25,969 nt of DNA from Spirochaetales bacterium (GTDB taxonomy: Bacteria; Spirochaetota; Spirochaetia; Sphaerochaetales; Sphaerochaetaceae). A model generated the notes under the pieces. It was not told the DNA's origin, ran no database searches, and worked only from the letters and a program-made list of their open reading frames with translations. The stretch is taken from assembly GCA_028723145.1 (NCBI GenBank), contig JAQYFM010000143.1, forward strand, positions 1 through 25,969, in the 5' to 3' direction. The position numbers and the translations under genes were made by a program. This document shows, piece by piece, positions 23,441 through 25,969 of the stretch. Positions within the stretch are counted from its first letter, which is position 1, and every line of letters begins with the position of its first letter.

Positions 23441-24536
23441 TATAAAGAGTTTTATAAAGAAGGAATTTACATTTTCAATTGCTTTTATTTTAACTTTATT
23501 ATCAATTTTTCTAAATCCACACATTAGTACGTATTTTGAAATGATTGATTTTCGAGTATTGATATTACTCTTTTCTCTTATGGGCATTTCAGCTGCTTTA
23601 GAGTCTTCTAAAGCCTTTGATGCATTAAGAGACTTTTTACTTAAAAGGTGTGATAGTGAAAGATCATTTAGTTTAGTAATGATTTTTTTAACTTTCTTTG
23701 CTTCTTCTTTAATAACAAATGATGTTGCGTTAATTATTTTTGTTCCATTTACGTTAAAAATAGTTAACACACTTATGAATGTAAAAAAGAGTGCAATATT
23801 AATAGTTTTAGAGACAATTGCAGCAAACCTTGGAAGCATGATGCTTCCTGTAGGAAATCCTCAAAATTTATATTTGTATTCTACATTTAATTTGGATGTT
23901 AAAACTTTCTTTATTACGATTTTACCTTATTCCTTTATTAGTGCACTTCTATTACTAGGTTCAGTTTTTATCTTTTTTGAAAACAAAAAGATGAATTTTA
24001 ATAATCAGGAAACTACATTAGACAAAAAGAAAGCTAGTATATTCTTTGTTTTATTACTCTTTTCACTATTAACTGTTTTTAGAGTAGTTTCAGAGTACGT
24101 GTTAATAGTTGTAGTTATATGTGCATTCATACTTTTTAATAAGAATTCCTTTAAAAGAGTTGATTATATTTTATTGTTAACATTTTGTTGTTTCTTTATT
24201 TTCAGTGGAAACTTATCACAAAATGAAAGTGTTAAAACCTTTTTTAATTTGGTTATAAATAAATCTGCATTCATAGTTTCCCTTTTAACAAGTCAAATAA
24301 TCAGTAATGTTCCAAGTGCAGTGCTGCTATCACAATTTACTTCTGATGGTGTAGCACTTTTGGAAGGAACAAACATTGGTGGACTTGGTACTCCTGTAGC
24401 ATCTCTAGCATCATTAATTACAATTAAGTTATATATGAAAAATGATGTGAGGAATTTAAAGTGCTTCTTTAAATACTTTTTCATCTTAAATGTCATATTT
24501 TTGATAGCTTTGGTTATTTTCAGATTCGTGTTTTAA
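23433..24536 (+). CDS. ArsB/SLC13-type (IT superfamily) anion transporter
   Basis: 367 residues with about ten hydrophobic segments. The two half-repeats end in characteristic loops: SSLITNDVALIIFVPF and NLGSMMLPVGNPQN in the first, SNVPSAVLLSQF and GTNIGGLGTPVASLASLI in the second. These match the ion-transporter group of ArsB, NhaD and SLC13. It is shorter than ArsB (about 420-430). The substrate cannot be read from sequence: arsenite, carboxylates or Na+ are all possible, and no arsR or arsC is near. ATG at 23433 with GAGGT 8 nt upstream; 8-nt overlap with the kinase-like gene shows co-translation. No clear terminator follows. Confidence 0.8.
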   Translation: MNNIKSFIKKEFTFSIAFILTLLSIFLNPHISTYFEMIDFRVLILLFSLMGISAALESSKAFDALRDFLLKRCDSERSFSLVMIFLTFFASSLITNDVALIIFVPFTLKIVNTLMNVKKSAILIVLETIAANLGSMMLPVGNPQNLYLYSTFNLDVKTFFITILPYSFISALLLLGSVFIFFENKKMNFNNQETTLDKKKASIFFVLLLFSLLTVFRVVSEYVLIVVVICAFILFNKNSFKRVDYILLLTFCCFFIFSGNLSQNESVKTFFNLVINKSAFIVSLLTSQIISNVPSAVLLSQFTSDGVALLEGTNIGGLGTPVASLASLITIKLYMKNDVRNLKCFFKYFFILNVIFLIALVIFRFVF

Positions 24537-24607
24537 TAACTAGTAATTAATTTATTATAATATAAATAGTTATAAACTATAAGAATTTGAAATTATATTT
24601 TTTTTAA

Positions 24608-24678
24608 CATTTTACTTCTATTATTCATAGGAGGTAATAAAAAGCTAAGAGATAGTAAGTCTTAGTAGTACTATCTCG
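24608..24678 (+). repeat. Conserved structured leader of Rpn gene, copy 2
   Basis: 71 nt nearly identical to 1298-1367 (one inserted C, one substitution). The inner hairpin is GAGATAGTA (24649-24657) with TACTATCTC (24669-24677). In this copy an outer, perfect 11-bp stem forms: TTATTCATAGG (24621-24631) with CCTATGAATAA (24679-24689), and it covers part of the orphan Shine-Dalgarno AGGAGGT (24629-24635). A competing hairpin CTAAGA (24645-24650) with TCTTAG (24660-24665) would exclude the inner stem. The gene's own binding site AGAGGT follows near 24693. Confidence 0.8.
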
Positions 24679-24707
24679 CCTATGAATAAGTAAAGAGGTA
24701 AATAAAA

Positions 24708-25544
24708 ATGAAAATAAAATATACTAAAGAGGAAATAGAGCTTGTAAAAGCTCTACGTCCTATTAATGATACTTTGTTTCGAACTATGGCAAAGGATAAT
24801 ATTCCTCTAGTTGAGCATATTATTCGGGTAACGCTAAATAGAGATGATATATCTATTTTGAGGGTAAATACACAAGATGATATACATATCTTTGAAAAAG
24901 GACATTCAGTAATCCTCGATTGTCTAGGAGTAGATAGTAATGGAGTATTATTTGATATCGAAGTGCAAAAATTTAATAATGATAGTCTAGAAAAAAGAGT
25001 AAGGTATTATTCATCTATGCTTGACTCTAGATATTCATTAAGTAAAGGAATGCCATTTAAAGAGATTAAGGATTCTTATGTAATATTCTTAATGGAGGAA
25101 GATTACTTTCATTTAGGAGGACAAGTATATGAGGTTGAAAAAGTAATAAAAGGATATAACTTGCCTTTTATAGATGGCAGTAATACTATTTTTGTAAATG
25201 CTACAAATAAAGGAAGAGAAGACCTAGATAATCTAATGCAAAGTTTAGTTTCAACTGATTATCGTGAAATGAAAGATCAAGTGATAAGGGAGTGTACAAT
25301 GTATTATAAGACAACAGTAGATGGAGAGGATAAGGTTTGTGAAGCACTTAGAGAGTATGTAGCAAAATCCTATGATACAGGCAAAGCCGATGGAATTAAT
25401 ATTGGAATAACTAAAGGAACTGTAACAACACTTATTAATCTTGTTAATAGTGGAAATATTACACTAGACTATGCAATTGCTAATTCTGGATTGTCTAAAG
25501 AAGAGTTTTCAGCTACTGCTAAGGAATTAGGATTAAGCTGTTAA
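24708..25544 (+). CDS. Rpn family recombination-promoting nuclease / PD-(D/E)XK putative transposase, copy 2
   Basis: 278 residues, paralogous along its full length to the gene at 1393; the first 90 residues are most similar. The nuclease core VILDCLGVDSNG and LFDIEVQ keeps the Asp and the ExQ residues. The middle (GQVYEVEKV, INGR-like stretch NATNKGREDLDNLMQ) and the CTMYYKTTVDGED segment are shared with copy 1. ATG at 24708 with GAGG about 9 nt upstream. It has its own terminator, whose sequence is unrelated to that of copy 1. Probably an active, intact gene. Confidence 0.85.
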   Translation: MKIKYTKEEIELVKALRPINDTLFRTMAKDNIPLVEHIIRVTLNRDDISILRVNTQDDIHIFEKGHSVILDCLGVDSNGVLFDIEVQKFNNDSLEKRVRYYSSMLDSRYSLSKGMPFKEIKDSYVIFLMEEDYFHLGGQVYEVEKVIKGYNLPFIDGSNTIFVNATNKGREDLDNLMQSLVSTDYREMKDQVIRECTMYYKTTVDGEDKVCEALREYVAKSYDTGKADGINIGITKGTVTTLINLVNSGNITLDYAIANSGLSKEEFSATAKELGLSC

Positions 25545-25556
25545 TCTAATAATTAT

Positions 25557-25595
25557 TTACACAGCTTCCATAAAGGGGAGCTGTGTAATAGTTTT
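25557..25595 (+). terminator. Terminator after Rpn copy 2
   Basis: TTACACAGCTTCC (25557-25569) pairs with GGGAGCTGTGTAA (25576-25588) with one T-G pair, followed by TAGTTTT. Confidence 0.8.
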
Positions 25596-25757
25596 AAAAA
25601 TATCCTATACAATTTTTTAAATACCTCACATTTATTCTTTATCTTTATTGTACTCTCATTTAAAATATTAAATGGCTAAATGATATAAAATATTTTTTTT
25701 ATATATAAGGAAATGGAAAAAATAATAAAAAATGATAAAAATTTTTTAGAAAATTAG

Positions 25758-25788
25758 TTGACATTTTTTCATCATTTTGCGATTATAC
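25758..25788 (+). promoter_or_regulatory. Promoter of the tRNA-His/tRNA-Arg cluster
   Basis: A perfect TTGACA (25758-25763), 17-nt spacer, GATTAT/TTATAC in 25781-25788. The 44-nt leader before tRNA-His holds a small hairpin (CTGGTGAACACCGG). Bases 25596-25757 are AT-rich with nothing I can name. Confidence 0.65.
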
Positions 25789-25832
25789 ATCTCGTTGATT
25801 GCGCTGGTGAACACCGGATGCTTCGAACAAAT

Positions 25833-25905
25833 GGTGGAAGTAGTTCAGTGGTAGAGCGCCAGATTGTGGATCTGGTTGTCGAGGGTTCGAACCCCTTCTT
25901 CCACC
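25833..25905 (+). tRNA. tRNA-His(GTG)
   Basis: Anticodon stem CCAGA/TCTGG with loop TTGTGGA (anticodon GTG). The acceptor GTGGAAG pairs with CTTCCAC; an extra G at 25833 (G-1) faces C73 at 25905, the histidine-tRNA identity pair. T arm GAGGGTTCGAACCCC. CCA is not fully encoded. Confidence 0.95.
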
Positions 25906-25927
25906 CACGTCATTCTTCGGAATGAAA

Positions 25928-25969
25928 GCGCTCGTAGCTCAGCTGGATAGAGCGTCGGACTTCGAATCC
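25928..25969 (+). tRNA. tRNA-Arg(TCG), 3' part outside the window
   Basis: Starts with GCGCTCG, then a D arm GCTCAGCTGGATAGAGC and anticodon arm TCGGA-CTTCGAA-TCC, giving anticodon TCG. The rest is cut by the window end. It is 22 nt after tRNA-His and probably co-transcribed. Confidence 0.9.

Noticed and set aside
23426..23839. Minus-strand frame opposite the transporter gene
   Set aside because: It lies entirely opposite a gene with clear membrane-transporter motifs and has no start signal.
23433..24536. Arsenic resistance operon
   Set aside because: The transporter fold matches ArsB broadly, but it is short and no arsR, arsC or arsA is adjacent.
1393..25544. The two Rpn genes as a composite transposon or IS pair
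   Set aside because: They share only the 5' leader; their 3' flanks differ, and no terminal inverted repeats or target-site duplications are visible. The 22 kb between them is mostly housekeeping.
1..25969. CRISPR array, prophage or conjugative element
   Set aside because: No regularly spaced repeats, cas genes, phage structural genes or transfer genes were seen anywhere in the window.

Overview
This AT-rich window comes from a bacterial chromosome and looks like a low-GC, probably gut-associated spirochaete (Treponema/Sphaerochaeta-like). That assignment is inferred from the gene set: a FecR-like secreted protein, a divergent dihydroorotate-dehydrogenase-like protein, tig-clpP-clpX, and paralogous Rpn/PD-(D/E)XK 'transposase' genes. 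It rests on recognition of families, not on a database search.

Layout. Bases 1-140 are a GC-rich, strongly self-complementary stretch (possible RNA gene), followed by a gene for a small RecA/KaiC-like ATPase. An Rpn-family nuclease gene (copy 1) comes next, preceded by a 70-nt leader. Bases 2467-5135 are a plus-strand operon: DHOD-like protein, PlsC-like acyltransferase, lipoprotein. From 5106 to 21539 nearly everything is on the minus strand: mutL, a FecR-like secreted protein, an HD phosphohydrolase plus TtcA-like tRNA thiolase pair, pepF-rdgB-alpha/beta hydrolase, a cryptic sigma-like regulator, tig-clpP-clpX with a good promoter, and a diaminobutyrate transaminase/decarboxylase pair that would make 1,3-diaminopropane. 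One small exported protein gene (10080) interrupts this on the plus strand. From 21756 come tRNA-Gly(GCC), an orphan HPt protein, a CDP-alcohol phosphatidyltransferase (minus strand), a minimal kinase overlapping an anion-transporter gene, Rpn copy 2, and a tRNA-His / tRNA-Arg cluster cut by the window end.

How they work together. Most of the window is housekeeping: protein folding and proteolysis (tig, clpP, clpX, pepF), DNA repair and nucleotide-pool cleaning (mutL, rdgB, HD protein), tRNA modification and lipid synthesis. The accessory parts are the diaminopropane operon, the kinase/transporter pair and the two Rpn genes.

Most notable observations. (1) The two Rpn genes share a 70/71-nt non-coding leader with only two differences, more conserved than the proteins, containing a perfect inner hairpin, an orphan Shine-Dalgarno sequence and copy-specific outer stems. 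(2) Several genes lack a Shine-Dalgarno sequence and have a -10-like hexamer 6-7 nt before the start codon, suggesting leaderless mRNAs. The clearest case is the divergent 10017/10080 pair, whose -35 boxes overlap on opposite strands. (3) The 15197-14184 protein looks like a degenerate sigma factor.
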